This document shows positions 42,739 to 53,810 of a stretch of 64,000 nucleotides of DNA, piece after piece. Made by a program: the position numbers and the translations under genes. The notes beneath the pieces are model-generated. The model saw only the letters and a program-made list of their open reading frames with translations, did no database searches and was not told where the DNA came from. Source of the DNA: Roseateles koreensis (GTDB lineage Bacteria; Pseudomonadota; Gammaproteobacteria; Burkholderiales; Burkholderiaceae_C); NCBI RefSeq assembly GCF_028595305.1, contig NZ_JAQQXS010000009.1, positions 1 through 64,000 on the forward strand, written 5' to 3'. Every line of letters begins with the position of its first letter. The stretch's first letter is position 1.

Positions 42739-43364
42739 ATAGCCAAAATTTGCCCCAAGTCATCCACACCGTTGGCCCGCGGGTGGCCGAGGTCAGCCGC
42801 AACACCAAAGAGACGCAGATCACCGTGCGAGTCAACCTGGACGGTAGCGGCGAGGCGCGGCTGGACACCGGCATCGGCTTTTTCGACCATATGCTGGACC
42901 AAATCGCCCGCCACGGCCTGATTGACCTGGACATCGTCGCCAAAGGCGACCTGCACATCGACGGTCACCACACCGTGGAAGACGTGGGCATCACCCTGGG
43001 CCTGGCCGTTGCCAAGGCGATTGGCGACAAGAAGGGGCTCACTCGCTACGGCCACAGCTATGTGCCGCTGGACGAGGCGCTGTCCCGCGTGGTGGTTGAT
43101 TTCTCGGGGCGCCCGGGGTTGGCGATGGACGTCAAATTCACGTCCGGCTCGATCGGCGCTTTTGACACCCAACTGGCTTTTGAGTTCTTCCAGGGCTTTG
43201 TCAACCACGCGCTGGTGAGCCTGCATGTGGATAATTTGAAGGGGCATAACGCCCATCATCAGTGTGAGACGATCTTCAAGGCCTTTGGCCGTGCCCTGCG
43301 CATGGCCATGACCCTTGACCCGCGCTCGGCGGGCGTCATTCCATCGACCAAAGGAAGTCTCTGA
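42735..43364 (+). CDS. hisB: Imidazoleglycerol-phosphate dehydratase
   Basis: A monofunctional HisB of 209 aa (no phosphatase domain). The manganese-binding repeats [42 protein letters not shown] and FKAFGRAL are intact. The N-terminal RNTKETQI is family-typical. The ATG overlaps the hisC stop by four bases. The histidinol-phosphate phosphatase needed in this pathway is not encoded here. Confidence 0.96.
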   Translation: MNSQNLPQVIHTVGPRVAEVSRNTKETQITVRVNLDGSGEARLDTGIGFFDHMLDQIARHGLIDLDIVAKGDLHIDGHHTVEDVGITLGLAVAKAIGDKKGLTRYGHSYVPLDEALSRVVVDFSGRPGLAMDVKFTSGSIGAFDTQLAFEFFQGFVNHALVSLHVDNLKGHNAHHQCETIFKAFGRALRMAMTLDPRSAGVIPSTKGSL

Positions 43365-43365
43365 C

Positions 43366-44016
43366 ATGAGCCGACGCACAGTGGCCGTGGTGGACTACGG
43401 CATGGGCAATCTGCGCTCGGTTTCGCAGGCCGTGCTGCACGTGGCGCAAGACTCCGGGCTGGAGGTGATCATCACTGCGCGACCCGACGAGGTGTATGCC
43501 GCCGAGCGTGTGGTGCTGCCAGGGCAGGGCGCCATGCGCGACTGCATGAGCGAGTTGGCCGACTCGGGCCTCAAGGACGCGGTGCTGGACGCCGCCGCCC
43601 GCAAACCCCTGATGGGCGTGTGCGTGGGCATGCAGATGCTGCTGGACCACAGCGAAGAGCAAGACACACCGGGCTTGGGTTTGATCCCCGGCGAGGTCAA
43701 ACGCTTTCAGCTGGCCGGGCAGTTGCAGCCCGACGGCAGCCGCTACAAGGTGCCGCAGATGGGCTGGAACCAGGTGCACCAGTCGCTGCCGCACCCGATC
43801 TGGGCGGGCGTGCCGGACGGCAGCTGGTTCTACTTCGTGCACAGCTACTATGCGGCCCCGTTAGATGCGCGCCACAGTGTGGGTGAATGCGATTATGGTG
43901 CCCGCTTTACCTGCGCGGTGGCGCGGGATAACATTTTCGCCACCCAATTTCACCCCGAAAAAAGTGCAGCACTGGGTCTTGCCCTCTACCGCAACTTCTT
44001 GCATTGGGCACCCTGA
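43366..44016 (+). CDS. hisH: Imidazole glycerol phosphate synthase, glutaminase subunit
   Basis: The class I glutamine amidotransferase that feeds ammonia to HisF, 216 aa. The N-terminal [14 protein letters not shown], nucleophile Cys in GVCVGMQML, and the His-x-Glu of [10 protein letters not shown] form the catalytic triad. The ATG has AAAGGAAG upstream and begins right after hisB. Confidence 0.96.
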   Translation: MSRRTVAVVDYGMGNLRSVSQAVLHVAQDSGLEVIITARPDEVYAAERVVLPGQGAMRDCMSELADSGLKDAVLDAAARKPLMGVCVGMQMLLDHSEEQDTPGLGLIPGEVKRFQLAGQLQPDGSRYKVPQMGWNQVHQSLPHPIWAGVPDGSWFYFVHSYYAAPLDARHSVGECDYGARFTCAVARDNIFATQFHPEKSAALGLALYRNFLHWAP

Positions 44017-44108
44017 AGGCTTCTTGCCTTTATGTTTGTGCCCCGTAAAAATCTTCGCTTCCGTCCTCGATCTTTCGATCTCCCTTTTCTCTTCTACCTA
44101 CCTCGGCC

Positions 44109-44852
44109 ATGCTGCTGATACCTGCCATTGACCTGAAAGACGGTCGCTGCGTCCGCCTCAAACAGGGCGATATGAATGACTCCACCACCTTCGGCGAGGA
44201 CCCCGCGGCCATGGCCCGGCGTTGGCTGGACGCGGGCGCCCGGCGCCTGCATCTGGTGGACCTGAATGGTGCGTTTGCGGGCAAGCCGGTCAACGAGGCG
44301 GCAATCAAAGCCATTCTTCGTGAAGTCGGCGATGAAATCCCAGTGCAACTCGGTGGCGGCATTCGCGACCTTGACACCATCGAGCGCTATCTCGACGGTG
44401 GCCTGAGCTACGTCATCATTGGCACCGCCGCGGTGAAAAGCCCAGGCTTCCTGAAAGACGCCTGCTCGGCCTTTGGCGGCCACATCATCGTGGGCCTGGA
44501 CGCCAAAGACGGCAAGGTCGCCACCGACGGCTGGAGCAAGCTGACCGGCCACGAAGTGATCGACCTGGCTCGCAAGTTTGAAGACTATGGCGTCGAAGGC
44601 GTGATCTACACCGACATCGGCCGCGACGGCATGCTCAGCGGCGTCAACATCGAGGCGACAGTCAAACTGGCGCAGGCGCTGACGATTCCCGTCATCGCCT
44701 CGGGCGGCTTGTCCAATCTGGACGACATCCGCGCCCTGTGCGAGGTGGAGCGAGAAGGCGTCGAAGGCGTCATTTGCGGCCGCGCCATCTACACCGGCGA
44801 CCTCGACTTGGCGGCTGGGCAGAAGCTGGCCGATGAATGGGTTGAGGGTTGA
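44109..44852 (+). CDS. hisA: Phosphoribosylformimino-5-aminoimidazole carboxamide ribotide isomerase
   Basis: A TIM-barrel isomerase of 247 aa. Both phosphate-binding half-barrel motifs are present ([10 protein letters not shown] with [21 protein letters not shown] with GVICGRAIY), along with catalytic Asp in [15 protein letters not shown] and Asp in YTDIGRDGM. It begins 92 bases after hisH and is followed by a hairpin before hisF. Confidence 0.96.
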   Translation: MLLIPAIDLKDGRCVRLKQGDMNDSTTFGEDPAAMARRWLDAGARRLHLVDLNGAFAGKPVNEAAIKAILREVGDEIPVQLGGGIRDLDTIERYLDGGLSYVIIGTAAVKSPGFLKDACSAFGGHIIVGLDAKDGKVATDGWSKLTGHEVIDLARKFEDYGVEGVIYTDIGRDGMLSGVNIEATVKLAQALTIPVIASGGLSNLDDIRALCEVEREGVEGVICGRAIYTGDLDLAAGQKLADEWVEG

Positions 44853-44905
44853 TCCCTTTGCCCCAGCTGAATCACCACTGAGCCGCCGTTAAATTGTGGC
44901 GTCAG

Positions 44906-44927
44906 GGGCCGCACGCTGCGGCCCTTT
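44906..44927 (+). terminator. Terminator-like hairpin between hisA and hisF
   Basis: GGGCCGC and GCGGCCC form a perfect 7-bp stem around a 5-nt loop, followed by TTTGTATTT. It lies in the 99-base gap between two genes of one pathway, so it may attenuate downstream expression or allow hisF-rsmD to have separate control. Confidence 0.55.
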
Positions 44928-44951
44928 GTATTTCAACCCGAGACTGCTCTC

Positions 44952-45730
<779 letters not shown>

Positions 45731-45731
<1 letters not shown>

Positions 45732-46360
45732 TGAGCGGCGCCCGCCCGCGTTCCAGCCTTGCGGCCAAGGCCGCCAGTGTCCCTGAGCAGCGCCGAGGGG
45801 CGCCGCGCATGGGTGCACGCGAGGTGCGCATCATCGGTGGCGACTGGAAGCGATCCAAACTGCCGGTGGCCGACAAACCCGGCCTGCGCCCCACGCCCGA
45901 CCGGGTGCGTGAAACGCTCTTCAACTGGCTGGGCCAGACCCTGGAAGGCTGGCGCGTGCTGGACGCCTTTGCCGGCAGCGGTGCGCTGGGCTTTGAAGCG
46001 GCATCCCGTGCTGCTACCGAGGTTTTGTTGCTGGAGCGCGATCCGCAATTGGCGCGCAGTCTGCAGGCCAGCGCCCAACGGCTCAAGGCCACCAATATCC
46101 GGGTCGAATGCACCGACGCCATCGGCTGGATGAGCCGCCAGGCGGCGCCGGCGTTCGAACTGGTGCTGCTGGACCCGCCCTTTGACTTGAACCTGTTCTT
46201 GCCGGCTTTGAAGGCCGCCGTGCCCTTGCTGGCACCGGGGGGGTTGATCTACCTGGAGGCGGGCGAGCTGATTGAAGCGCCTGCGGACCTGGGGCTGGAG
46301 CCCCTGCGCTCGGGCCGCGCCGGGGCGGTGCATTTCCAGTTATTGCGCCGCAGCGGATAA
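45731..46360 (+). CDS. rsmD: 16S rRNA (guanine-966-N2)-methyltransferase
   Basis: An SAM-dependent methyltransferase of 209 aa acting on 16S rRNA in the 30S subunit. The family opening VRIIGGDWKRSKLPV, substrate segment LRPTPDRVRETLFNWL, SAM motif DAFAGSGALGFEAASRAA and catalytic LLDPPFDL (a DPPF motif) are seen. A 25-residue basic extension precedes the core. The ATG overlaps the hisF stop; a GTG one codon earlier is equally in frame. Confidence 0.93.
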
Positions 46361-47188
<828 letters not shown>

Positions 47189-47220
47189 GTTGATGGGGCG
47201 TTAGTGGCCTCAAGAGAGCA

Positions 47221-47769
47221 TCAAGGGCTTGCCCTGCACTCGCCGTAACCGGGTGGTGCCGGCCAGCGATTTGCGCACGGCGGCACTGCGCCATGTTCAA
47301 CCAGCCAGGCGTGGGCCAGCATCCAGCCGCCGTGGCTGACTGCCAGGGTGGTGGCTTGCGGCTGCCACGCGGCCACGCGCTGCAGCAGGGCGGCCAGCGA
47401 TTCACCGCCGCCCGGTGCATGGTTTGAAAAATCAGCCACCCAGGCGTCAACCGCTGTTTTGGGGATGTTCGCCCAGGCCTTGCCATCCCAGCTGCCGAAG
47501 TTCAGCTCTAGCAAGGCGGGATCGAGGCATAACTGCCAGCCCCAGCGTTTCAACCAGCGGCCCACGTCAGCACACCGGCGCAGCGGTGAGCAATGGATGA
47601 CATGGGGCCAGTGTTGCCGCCGGGCCTGTGCCTGGATGCGGCGGGCCAGGCGTTTGGCGCGCCGCCAGTGCACGGGCAGGTCGGTTTGCGCGCCGATGCA
47701 GCGGCCTGCGGCGCCCTCGGGCCGGGGGTGCCGCCAGACGTGTAGCTGCGGCCGCGGTGGTGCCGTCAT
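47221..47769 (-). CDS. Histidine phosphatase, alpha-ribazole phosphatase-like
   Basis: A histidine-phosphatase superfamily protein of 182 aa at the end of the cobalamin operon, where it probably removes phosphate from alpha-ribazole-phosphate or adenosylcobalamin-phosphate. The catalytic His is in VWRHPRP (RHP rather than RHG, common in this subgroup). The GAAGRCIGAQTDLPV, SPLRRCADVGRWL, LELNFGSWDGKAW and VSHGGW segments supply the other active-site residues. Its GTG/ATG region overlaps the cobS stop by four bases. Confidence 0.82.
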   Translation of the reverse strand: MTAPPRPQLHVWRHPRPEGAAGRCIGAQTDLPVHWRRAKRLARRIQAQARRQHWPHVIHCSPLRRCADVGRWLKRWGWQLCLDPALLELNFGSWDGKAWANIPKTAVDAWVADFSNHAPGGGESLAALLQRVAAWQPQATTLAVSHGGWMLAHAWLVEHGAVPPCANRWPAPPGYGECRASP

Positions 47770-48566
47770 CCCGAATAGTTGATCAGCGCCGCAAAACTCA
47801 GCAGGCTGACCAGTTCAGTGACTTGCTGTGTGGCACCCAGGTTGTCACCGGTGTAGCCGCCCAGGCGCATTTCCAGCCACGCTTGCATCGCCAAGGTGGC
47901 ACCGCCCGCGGCGACCCAGCCTGCGCACAATAGCGGCACTTCACGGGGCGCGAGCCATGCCACTGCGCCACTCAGCAGCAGCACCCAGGCCAGCGCAACA
48001 GACAATGTGGCGCCGTTGGCCTGGGTGGCCAGTGGCTTGGCCTTGGCATGCTCGGCATCACCCGCGTAGGGCAGTGCGTGCATCAACGCCACCGGCGCCG
48101 CACGGGAGGCGGTGTGTGCCCACACCGTGGCCCACAGGGCCAGCATGGGATCACTTTCAAGTAGGGCTATCAGGCAGGCGGCCTTAAGCCCCAGCATCAG
48201 CACCAAACCCAGCGCGCCGTAGCTGCCGATGCGTGAGTCCTTCATGATGAGCAGAGCCTTCTCGCGGCTCACCGCGCCACCCAGGCCGTCGCAGGTATCG
48301 GCCCAGCCGTCTTCATGAAAACCGCCGGTCAACACCACACTGGCCGCCAGGCTCAGGCCAACCGCCACGGCGGGCGACCAGATCCAACTTGCCACCCACA
48401 GCACCAAGGCCGCCACGCCGCCCACCACCGTACCCACCACCGGAAAGTAGCGTGCACATTGCTGCAACCAAGCGGGCTCAAAACCCACCCAGGCGGGCAC
48501 CGGCCAGCGGGTGAAGAATTGCAGGGCGATGAAAAACAGGCGGATCTGGTGTGAGAAAAAGCGCAT
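47766..48566 (-). CDS. cobS: Adenosylcobinamide-GDP ribazoletransferase
   Basis: The membrane enzyme that joins alpha-ribazole to adenosylcobinamide-GDP, 266 aa with six to seven hydrophobic segments. Family motifs are ALQFFTRWPVP near the start, the acidic metal-binding GFHEDGWADTCDGLGG, and KDSRIGSYGALGLVL. It begins 18 bases after cobT and overlaps the downstream phosphatase gene. Confidence 0.95.
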   Translation of the reverse strand: MRFFSHQIRLFFIALQFFTRWPVPAWVGFEPAWLQQCARYFPVVGTVVGGVAALVLWVASWIWSPAVAVGLSLAASVVLTGGFHEDGWADTCDGLGGAVSREKALLIMKDSRIGSYGALGLVLMLGLKAACLIALLESDPMLALWATVWAHTASRAAPVALMHALPYAGDAEHAKAKPLATQANGATLSVALAWVLLLSGAVAWLAPREVPLLCAGWVAAGGATLAMQAWLEMRLGGYTGDNLGATQQVTELVSLLSFAALINYSG

Positions 48567-48584
48567 GGCGCAATGCTAAGGGCT

Positions 48585-49643
48585 TCAGGCCTTTTCGCTC
48601 ACCCCGGCGGAGGCGAAGCTGGCCATTTCGGCCATGACGCGGCAGGCTGATTCCAGCAGCGGCCAGGCCAGCGCGGCGCCTGAGCCTTCACCCAGGCGCA
48701 GGCCCAGATTGAGCAGGGGCTGAGGGCGCAGGGCCGATTCGGCGGGCGCCATGGCTTGCAGCATCAGGGCGTGGCCGCGTTCTTCGGACTGATGGGCAAA
48801 CACGCAACGCTCCAGCACCGCAGGCCGCAGGCGGGACGCCACCAGCACCGCGCTGCTGCTGATGAAGCCGTCCACCACGATCACGCGGTTTTCTTGCGCC
48901 GCCTGCAACACCGCGCCCACCATCATGGCGATCTCGAAGCCGCCAAATGCGGCCAGCGCGGGCAAGGCCTCGCGGGCCTCGGGATGACGCTGCAGTACCT
49001 TCTCCAGCACGCTGATCTTGTGCGTCAGGCCGGCATCGTCGAGGCCCGTGCCGCGGCCTGCGCAATCGGCCACTGGCAGGTCCGCCAGGCGGGCCAGTAG
49101 CAGGGCGGCGCTGGAGGTGTTGCCGATGCCCATTTCGCCCAGCAGCAAGGCGTTGCCGGGGCGCTGGCCCAAGAGCTTGCGGCCCGCTGCGATGGCGGTG
49201 GCGCATTGGTCCATGCTCATGGCAGCTTGCTCGGAGGCATCTTGCGTGCCGCACGCGATCTTGGCGATGACGAGACCGGCGCGGGGCGCAAAGTCGTGCG
49301 CCACGCCGGCATCCACCACCGTCATTTCCAGGCCGTGCTGGCGTGCCAGCACGCTCACCGCCGCGCCGCCGGCCAGAAAGTTCTCCACCATCTGCCAGGT
49401 CACGTCGCTGGGATAGGCCGACACGCCTTGCGCTGCCAGCCCGTGGTCGCCCGCGAACACCATCATCTGCGGCTCACGCAGTTGCGGCCGCAGCGTGCCC
49501 TGGATCAGGCCCAGCTGCATCATCAAGGTTTCGAGCCGGCCCAGTGCGCCCAAAGGCTTGGTCTTGCCGTCGATGCACTGCTGCAGCTCGGCTTTCAGGG
49601 TGGCGTCTTGGAGCGAGGAAATGTGCGGAATCAGGTCATGCAT
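48585..49643 (-). CDS. cobT: Nicotinate-nucleotide--dimethylbenzimidazole phosphoribosyltransferase
   Basis: Activates the lower ligand base for the nucleotide loop, 352 aa, the usual CobT length. Motifs include KTKPLGALGRLE, VFAGDHGLAAQGVSAYPSDVT, LLGEMGIGNTSSAALL, and the catalytic Glu region near the end (LRLGEGSGAALAWPLL). The start is the ATG opening MHDLIPHI; the upstream open frame has no conserved sequence. About 80 bases separate it from cobQ, one of the larger gaps in the operon. Confidence 0.95.
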   Translation of the reverse strand: MHDLIPHISSLQDATLKAELQQCIDGKTKPLGALGRLETLMMQLGLIQGTLRPQLREPQMMVFAGDHGLAAQGVSAYPSDVTWQMVENFLAGGAAVSVLARQHGLEMTVVDAGVAHDFAPRAGLVIAKIACGTQDASEQAAMSMDQCATAIAAGRKLLGQRPGNALLLGEMGIGNTSSAALLLARLADLPVADCAGRGTGLDDAGLTHKISVLEKVLQRHPEAREALPALAAFGGFEIAMMVGAVLQAAQENRVIVVDGFISSSAVLVASRLRPAVLERCVFAHQSEERGHALMLQAMAPAESALRPQPLLNLGLRLGEGSGAALAWPLLESACRVMAEMASFASAGVSEKA

Positions 49644-49724
49644 GAGAAGCGTGCTTTCAATCGAAATGAGATGAATGAGGTCAATGGGGTGAAGTGCAGG
49701 CGTGCCCGCCGGCATTGAAAATCG

Positions 49725-51239
49725 TCATGGCTGCTGCAGCAAACCCATCAGGGCGCCGGGTTTGAAATGGCGGTCAATGTAATCGGCCAGGCCTTCGAAG
49801 ACATCGTCCAGCCTGGGCGCCGCAGCGCCGAACAGGGCGCGCATCACCGCCGGATCCTCGAACAAGCCGTGGGCGTAGCAACCTAGCACCGAACCAGATT
49901 GCCAGCCCAGTGCCTCGCCGGCCTCGTTCAGCACGGCCATTTGGGCGGCCGCGAGGCTAGGGTGTTGAACGGTGCGGCCGTGGTGAATTTCATAACCCTG
50001 CGCCTCAACGCCAATCAAGGCTTGCCATGGTGACTCCAAGGTGCCAAAACGCAGGGCGGCGGGGCGCAGCAGCTTGTCGCGTTCGAACTGCGTCACCAGG
50101 GGCAGCAGGCCCAGGCCGGGCGCATTGCCGTCGAGATTGAATGGGTCCAGCAGGCTTTCGCCCAACATCTGCAGGCCACCGCAGATCCCCAGCACGGGCT
50201 TGCCACGGGCCGCATGCAGGGCGATGGGCAGGTCGAGCTTTTGTGTGCGCAACCAAGCCAGATCGGCGGCGACAGCTTTGGAGCCGGGCAGGATGATGAG
50301 GTCTGCGTCTTCCAGCTGGGCCGGCTCCCGCGCCCACACCAGTTGCACACCGGGCAGGCTGCGCAGTGGCTGGAATTCATCCAGATTGGAGAGCCGCGGG
50401 TAGGCCACGATGACCACGCGTTTGCCGCCGCTGGCGCCGGTGCGGGCGTCGTCGAACACGCCGTCTTCCTCGGGCAGGCCGTGGCCGCGCCACATCGGCA
50501 ACACCGCCAGGGTGGGCACACCGGTCAGGGCCTGCAACTGCTCGGGGCCGGGCGCCAGCAGGCTGGCGTCACCCCGAAAGCGGTTCAGCACATAACCTCG
50601 AATCAAGGCGCGCTCATGTGCAGGCAAAAGCTGATGGGTGCCGTAGAGATGGGCGAAGGCGCCGCCGCGATCAATGTCGGTGACCAGCAGGCAAGCGGCT
50701 TGCGCGGCCAGGGCTGTGCGCATATTGACGTAGTCGCTGCTGTGCAGATTGATTTCGGCAGGCGAGCCTGCGCCTTCAATCACCACCACATCGTTTTCGG
50801 CCAGCAATTCCATCAAGGGCGGGCGGGCGCGCAGCCACAGCTGCTCGCTGCGTTCACGCCAGGGCGTGTGGGTGAGTGCGGTGTCTACCTCGCCCATCAC
50901 GATGACTTGCGAGGTGGTGTCTTTTTCGGGCTTGAGCAGCACAGGGTTCATGCGCACATCGGGTGTGCAGCGGGCCGCCAGCGCCTGGAAGTATTGGGCT
51001 GAACCAATTTCACCCATGCGGGCAAGGCCCGCTTCACCGGCGCCACCTGAACCGCCGCCTGAACCGCCAATGGCCACCACGCGGGCGTTGTTGCTCATGT
51101 TTTGCGCCTTGTAGGGCGCCACCTTGAGCCCCTGGCGTGCATACCAGCGGCACAGTGCCGTGGCCAGCCAGCTTTTTCCGGCACCGCTGGTGGTGCCCAG
51201 CACCATGACGGCGCGGGCGGGGCGAGAGGAGTCGTTCAT
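49725..51239 (-). CDS. cobQ: Cobyric acid synthase
   Basis: Amidates adenosylcobyrinate diamide at four positions, 504 aa. The N-terminal P-loop VLGTTSGAGKSW and KAQNMSNNARV are followed by a Gly/Ser-rich stretch (GGSGGGSGGAGEAG) that interrupts the usual short link before GEIGSAQYFQA. The C-terminal glutaminase has the nucleophile Cys in LGICGGLQMLG and a His in the GYEIHHGRT region. The ATG overlaps the upstream gene's stop by four bases. Confidence 0.95.
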   Translation of the reverse strand: MNDSSRPARAVMVLGTTSGAGKSWLATALCRWYARQGLKVAPYKAQNMSNNARVVAIGGSGGGSGGAGEAGLARMGEIGSAQYFQALAARCTPDVRMNPVLLKPEKDTTSQVIVMGEVDTALTHTPWRERSEQLWLRARPPLMELLAENDVVVIEGAGSPAEINLHSSDYVNMRTALAAQAACLLVTDIDRGGAFAHLYGTHQLLPAHERALIRGYVLNRFRGDASLLAPGPEQLQALTGVPTLAVLPMWRGHGLPEEDGVFDDARTGASGGKRVVIVAYPRLSNLDEFQPLRSLPGVQLVWAREPAQLEDADLIILPGSKAVAADLAWLRTQKLDLPIALHAARGKPVLGICGGLQMLGESLLDPFNLDGNAPGLGLLPLVTQFERDKLLRPAALRFGTLESPWQALIGVEAQGYEIHHGRTVQHPSLAAAQMAVLNEAGEALGWQSGSVLGCYAHGLFEDPAVMRALFGAAAPRLDDVFEGLADYIDRHFKPGALMGLLQQP

Positions 51240-52270
51240 GGGCGACGCAGGGCTTTGAGGGCGTTGAAGAAAGCAAGCTGGGCTTGCGGCGGCTGGATGG
51301 ACAGCCGAATCCACCCCGGCAAACCGAAACTACCGGCATCACGCACACGAATGCCCAGCGCACGCAGTGCTGGCAAATCCAGCGCTTGCGGGGGCCGGGC
51401 CAGCCAGAAGTTGCAACAGCTCGCACCTTGTTGCCAGCCCAGGTCTTGCAGGCCGGCGTGTTGGGTGAGCTGCCATTGCTGCAAGGTCAGTTTGTTGCGG
51501 CGCAAGTGGGTTTGCGTTTCTGAGCTGACCCAGTGCTGCAGCAGGGCACAGGCCTCGGCGGCGAGCACCCAGCTGGGGGCCACGGCTTCGGCGTGCTCAC
51601 GCAGCGAGTCTTCTCCCGCCGGTGCGAGCAGGGCGGCGGCCCGCACTCCTGTCAGGCCCAAGGCCTTGTTGGGGCATTGCAGGCGCCAGGCTCGCTCGGC
51701 GAGCACCGGGGGCAGGGCGCCCTGGCCGTTGAGGCGAAGCGGTTCATAGGCTTGATCGATGGCCAGGGTGGCGCCGCTGGATTGAAGGGCCAGGGTCAGG
51801 TCCAGCCAATCTTGCGGGCTGAAGGCGGTGCCGGTCGGGTTGCAGGGGTCGCACACCCAGGCCAGCGTGTCGCGCCGCAAGCCACGGCACAGTTCAGCCA
51901 CGCTCTGGTAACGCAGTACCTCCAGGCCCAGGGCTTGCGCGGCCGCAGCGTAGTCGCCAAAGCCCGGCTGCGGCACCCATACGGCGCGCCCGCCTGCCAG
52001 CAGCGTCGCCAGGCTCAGCCGGCGGATGGCTTCGGCGCCGCCTGCGCAGGGCAATACTCGGTCCGCGCTGACGCCCCAGGCCAGGCCGAGACGCTCGCGC
52101 AGCGCGGTGTAGTGCGGGTCAGGATAACGCTCACGATCAGCGGCCATCACGGCCGCCAGCAACAGTGGCGGCGGGCCCAGGGGATTGGCGTTGCTGGAAA
52201 AATCATGCGCGGGCACAGGCCCGGCATCCGTGCCGCCGTGCTGGATTTGGGGGGCGATGGCGAAGGTCAT
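51236..52270 (-). CDS. Threonine-phosphate decarboxylase (CobC/CobD aminotransferase-like)
   Basis: A PLP enzyme of 344 aa that makes (R)-1-amino-2-propanol phosphate, the linker of the nucleotide loop. Fold-type I features are DFSSNANPLGPP, CAGGAEAIRRL, CDPCNPTGTAF, LAIDQAYEPL and the PLP lysine in CPNKALGLTGVRAA. It resembles histidinol-phosphate aminotransferases, but the position between cbiB and cobQ settles the role. The ATG overlaps the cbiB stop (ATGA); a GTG two codons earlier is possible. Confidence 0.88.
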   Translation of the reverse strand: MTFAIAPQIQHGGTDAGPVPAHDFSSNANPLGPPPLLLAAVMAADRERYPDPHYTALRERLGLAWGVSADRVLPCAGGAEAIRRLSLATLLAGGRAVWVPQPGFGDYAAAAQALGLEVLRYQSVAELCRGLRRDTLAWVCDPCNPTGTAFSPQDWLDLTLALQSSGATLAIDQAYEPLRLNGQGALPPVLAERAWRLQCPNKALGLTGVRAAALLAPAGEDSLREHAEAVAPSWVLAAEACALLQHWVSSETQTHLRRNKLTLQQWQLTQHAGLQDLGWQQGASCCNFWLARPPQALDLPALRALGIRVRDAGSFGLPGWIRLSIQPPQAQLAFFNALKALRRP

Positions 52271-53205
52271 GGCCACCTCATTGCAAAGGCGAGCAAGGCC
52301 AGCAGGCTTGCTGCGACCAACAAGGCCTGGAAGGCCAGCGCATAAGCGCGTTCAATGTCGTTGTGCCCGGGTGCCTCGCCCTTGGCGTTGAGCACATAGA
52401 CGCCCGGTTTGGACAGGCGCAGTTGCAATCGCAAGGCCACGGCGGCCATTGGCCAGCCGCCGTTGGGCGACGGCGTGCGCAGCGCTTCCCGTCGGACTTG
52501 CCCCAATAAACCGAGGTGGCTTCCCATCAAGGCGAGGGCGGTGATGCGTGCGGGAATCCAGCTGAGTACATCATCGGCCCAGGCGGCCCATTTGCCGGCC
52601 CATTCCCAACGGCCTCGGTAGCCCCACATGGCATCGGCCGTGTTGGCGAAACGGTAGAGTGCCGCGCCAGGTAGCCCGGCCACGGCAAACCAGAACAGCG
52701 GCGCCACCACAGAGTCGTTGAGGTTTTCAGCCAGGGTTTCAATGGCCGCCTCGCGCACCTCCGCCGCTGACAGCGCCGAGGTATCGCGGCTGACCAGGCG
52801 CGACAGGCGCAGGCGACCCGCCTCCAGCGACTCGCGCAAGGCCGCTTCCACGGCGGCCACTTCGTCACTGAGCATGCGCCAGGCCATCAAGGGCTTGAGC
52901 ATGAGGCCTAAGGCCACACTGCAGCTGAGCAGGCTTGCGCTGGCGGAGGCGGGCTGGGTGCCTTTGATCAAGGCAAATTCCAGCACTGTGGCCAACACTA
53001 CAAAGGGGAGGGCAATCACCCCCCAGAGCAGCGCCCCCGCTACAAAGGCCGTGGCGGGCGGCAATTTGAGCAGGCGTTGAGAGAACACCCCGAGTGCCCG
53101 GCCCATCGCCACCACCGGGTGCATCCAGGCGGGCGGCTCGCCGAACAGGCGGTCTACCAGCAAGGCAACCAGCATGCTCAGGGGCAGAAGCAGGGCCATG
53201 TTCAT
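52267..53205 (-). CDS. cbiB: Adenosylcobinamide-phosphate synthase
   Basis: The inner-membrane amide synthase that attaches aminopropanol (phosphate) to adenosylcobyric acid, 312 aa with four to five hydrophobic segments. Family motifs are VDRLFGEPPAWMHPVVAMGR near the N-terminus, ETLAENLNDSVVAPLFWFAVAGLPGAALYRFANTADAMWGYRG in outline, and SPNGGWPMAAVA. It begins 22 bases after btuR. Also called cobD. Confidence 0.95.
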   Translation of the reverse strand: MNMALLLPLSMLVALLVDRLFGEPPAWMHPVVAMGRALGVFSQRLLKLPPATAFVAGALLWGVIALPFVVLATVLEFALIKGTQPASASASLLSCSVALGLMLKPLMAWRMLSDEVAAVEAALRESLEAGRLRLSRLVSRDTSALSAAEVREAAIETLAENLNDSVVAPLFWFAVAGLPGAALYRFANTADAMWGYRGRWEWAGKWAAWADDVLSWIPARITALALMGSHLGLLGQVRREALRTPSPNGGWPMAAVALRLQLRLSKPGVYVLNAKGEAPGHNDIERAYALAFQALLVAASLLALLAFAMRWP

Positions 53206-53226
53206 GTCAGGGTGCCGGTTGGGGCG

Positions 53227-53796
53227 TCAGTCTTCAATGCCGCGTTGGGCGGGGACGCCGGCTTTGTAATGGTGCTTGATCAAGGTCATTTCAGTGACGG
53301 TGTCGGCCAACTCAATCAGCTCATCCGGGGCGTTACGTCCCGTCAATACGACGTGAACGTGCGCGGGCCGCTCGCGCAGGCAGGCCAGTACGGGCTCAAG
53401 CGGTATCCAGCCATATCGCAAGGGGTAGGTGATCTCGTCCAGCACGACCATGAACAACTCTCCGCCGCGAATGCTGGCTTCGGCCCGCGCCCAGCCGTCT
53501 CGCGCCAATTGGGCGGAGTGCTCCAGGTCTTTGCTTTTCCAGGAAAAGCCGTCGCCCAGGCCCTCGATGGGCAGACCAATTTTCTCGAACATGCGGTGCT
53601 CGCCAAAGCGGGCACTCGGCACTTTCATGAATTGGTAGATTTTGACCGCTTTGCCGCGGCCGTGGGCACGCAGGGCGAGACCAAATGCGGCCGTGCTCTT
53701 GCCCTTGCCGTCGCCGGTGTGGATGAGGATCAGGCCGCGGCGCTCGGCTGTGGGGACGACGCGTTCATGGTCGACAGGGGGCTTTTCTATTTGCAT
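53227..53796 (-). CDS. btuR: Cob(I)alamin adenosyltransferase (BtuR/CobO type)
   Basis: Transfers the adenosyl group of ATP to cob(I)yrinate or cobinamide, 189 aa. The P-loop is HTGDGKGKSTAAFGLALRAHG, followed by QFMKVPSARFGEHRMFE, DLEHSAQLARDGWARAE and LDEITYPLRYGWIPLE. The C-terminus has LTGRNAPDELIELADTVTEM and ends GVPAQRGIED, both diagnostic. The start is the ATG opening MQIEKPP; the frame is open upstream without similarity. Confidence 0.95.
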   Translation of the reverse strand: MQIEKPPVDHERVVPTAERRGLILIHTGDGKGKSTAAFGLALRAHGRGKAVKIYQFMKVPSARFGEHRMFEKIGLPIEGLGDGFSWKSKDLEHSAQLARDGWARAEASIRGGELFMVVLDEITYPLRYGWIPLEPVLACLRERPAHVHVVLTGRNAPDELIELADTVTEMTLIKHHYKAGVPAQRGIED

Positions 53797-53810
53797 CGTG
53801 GTGACCGAAC

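Noticed and set aside
47221-47769. Loss of the RHG motif in the CobC-like phosphatase as a sign of inactivation
   Set aside because: RHP is common in this branch of alpha-ribazole phosphatase-like proteins and the other active-site segments are intact.
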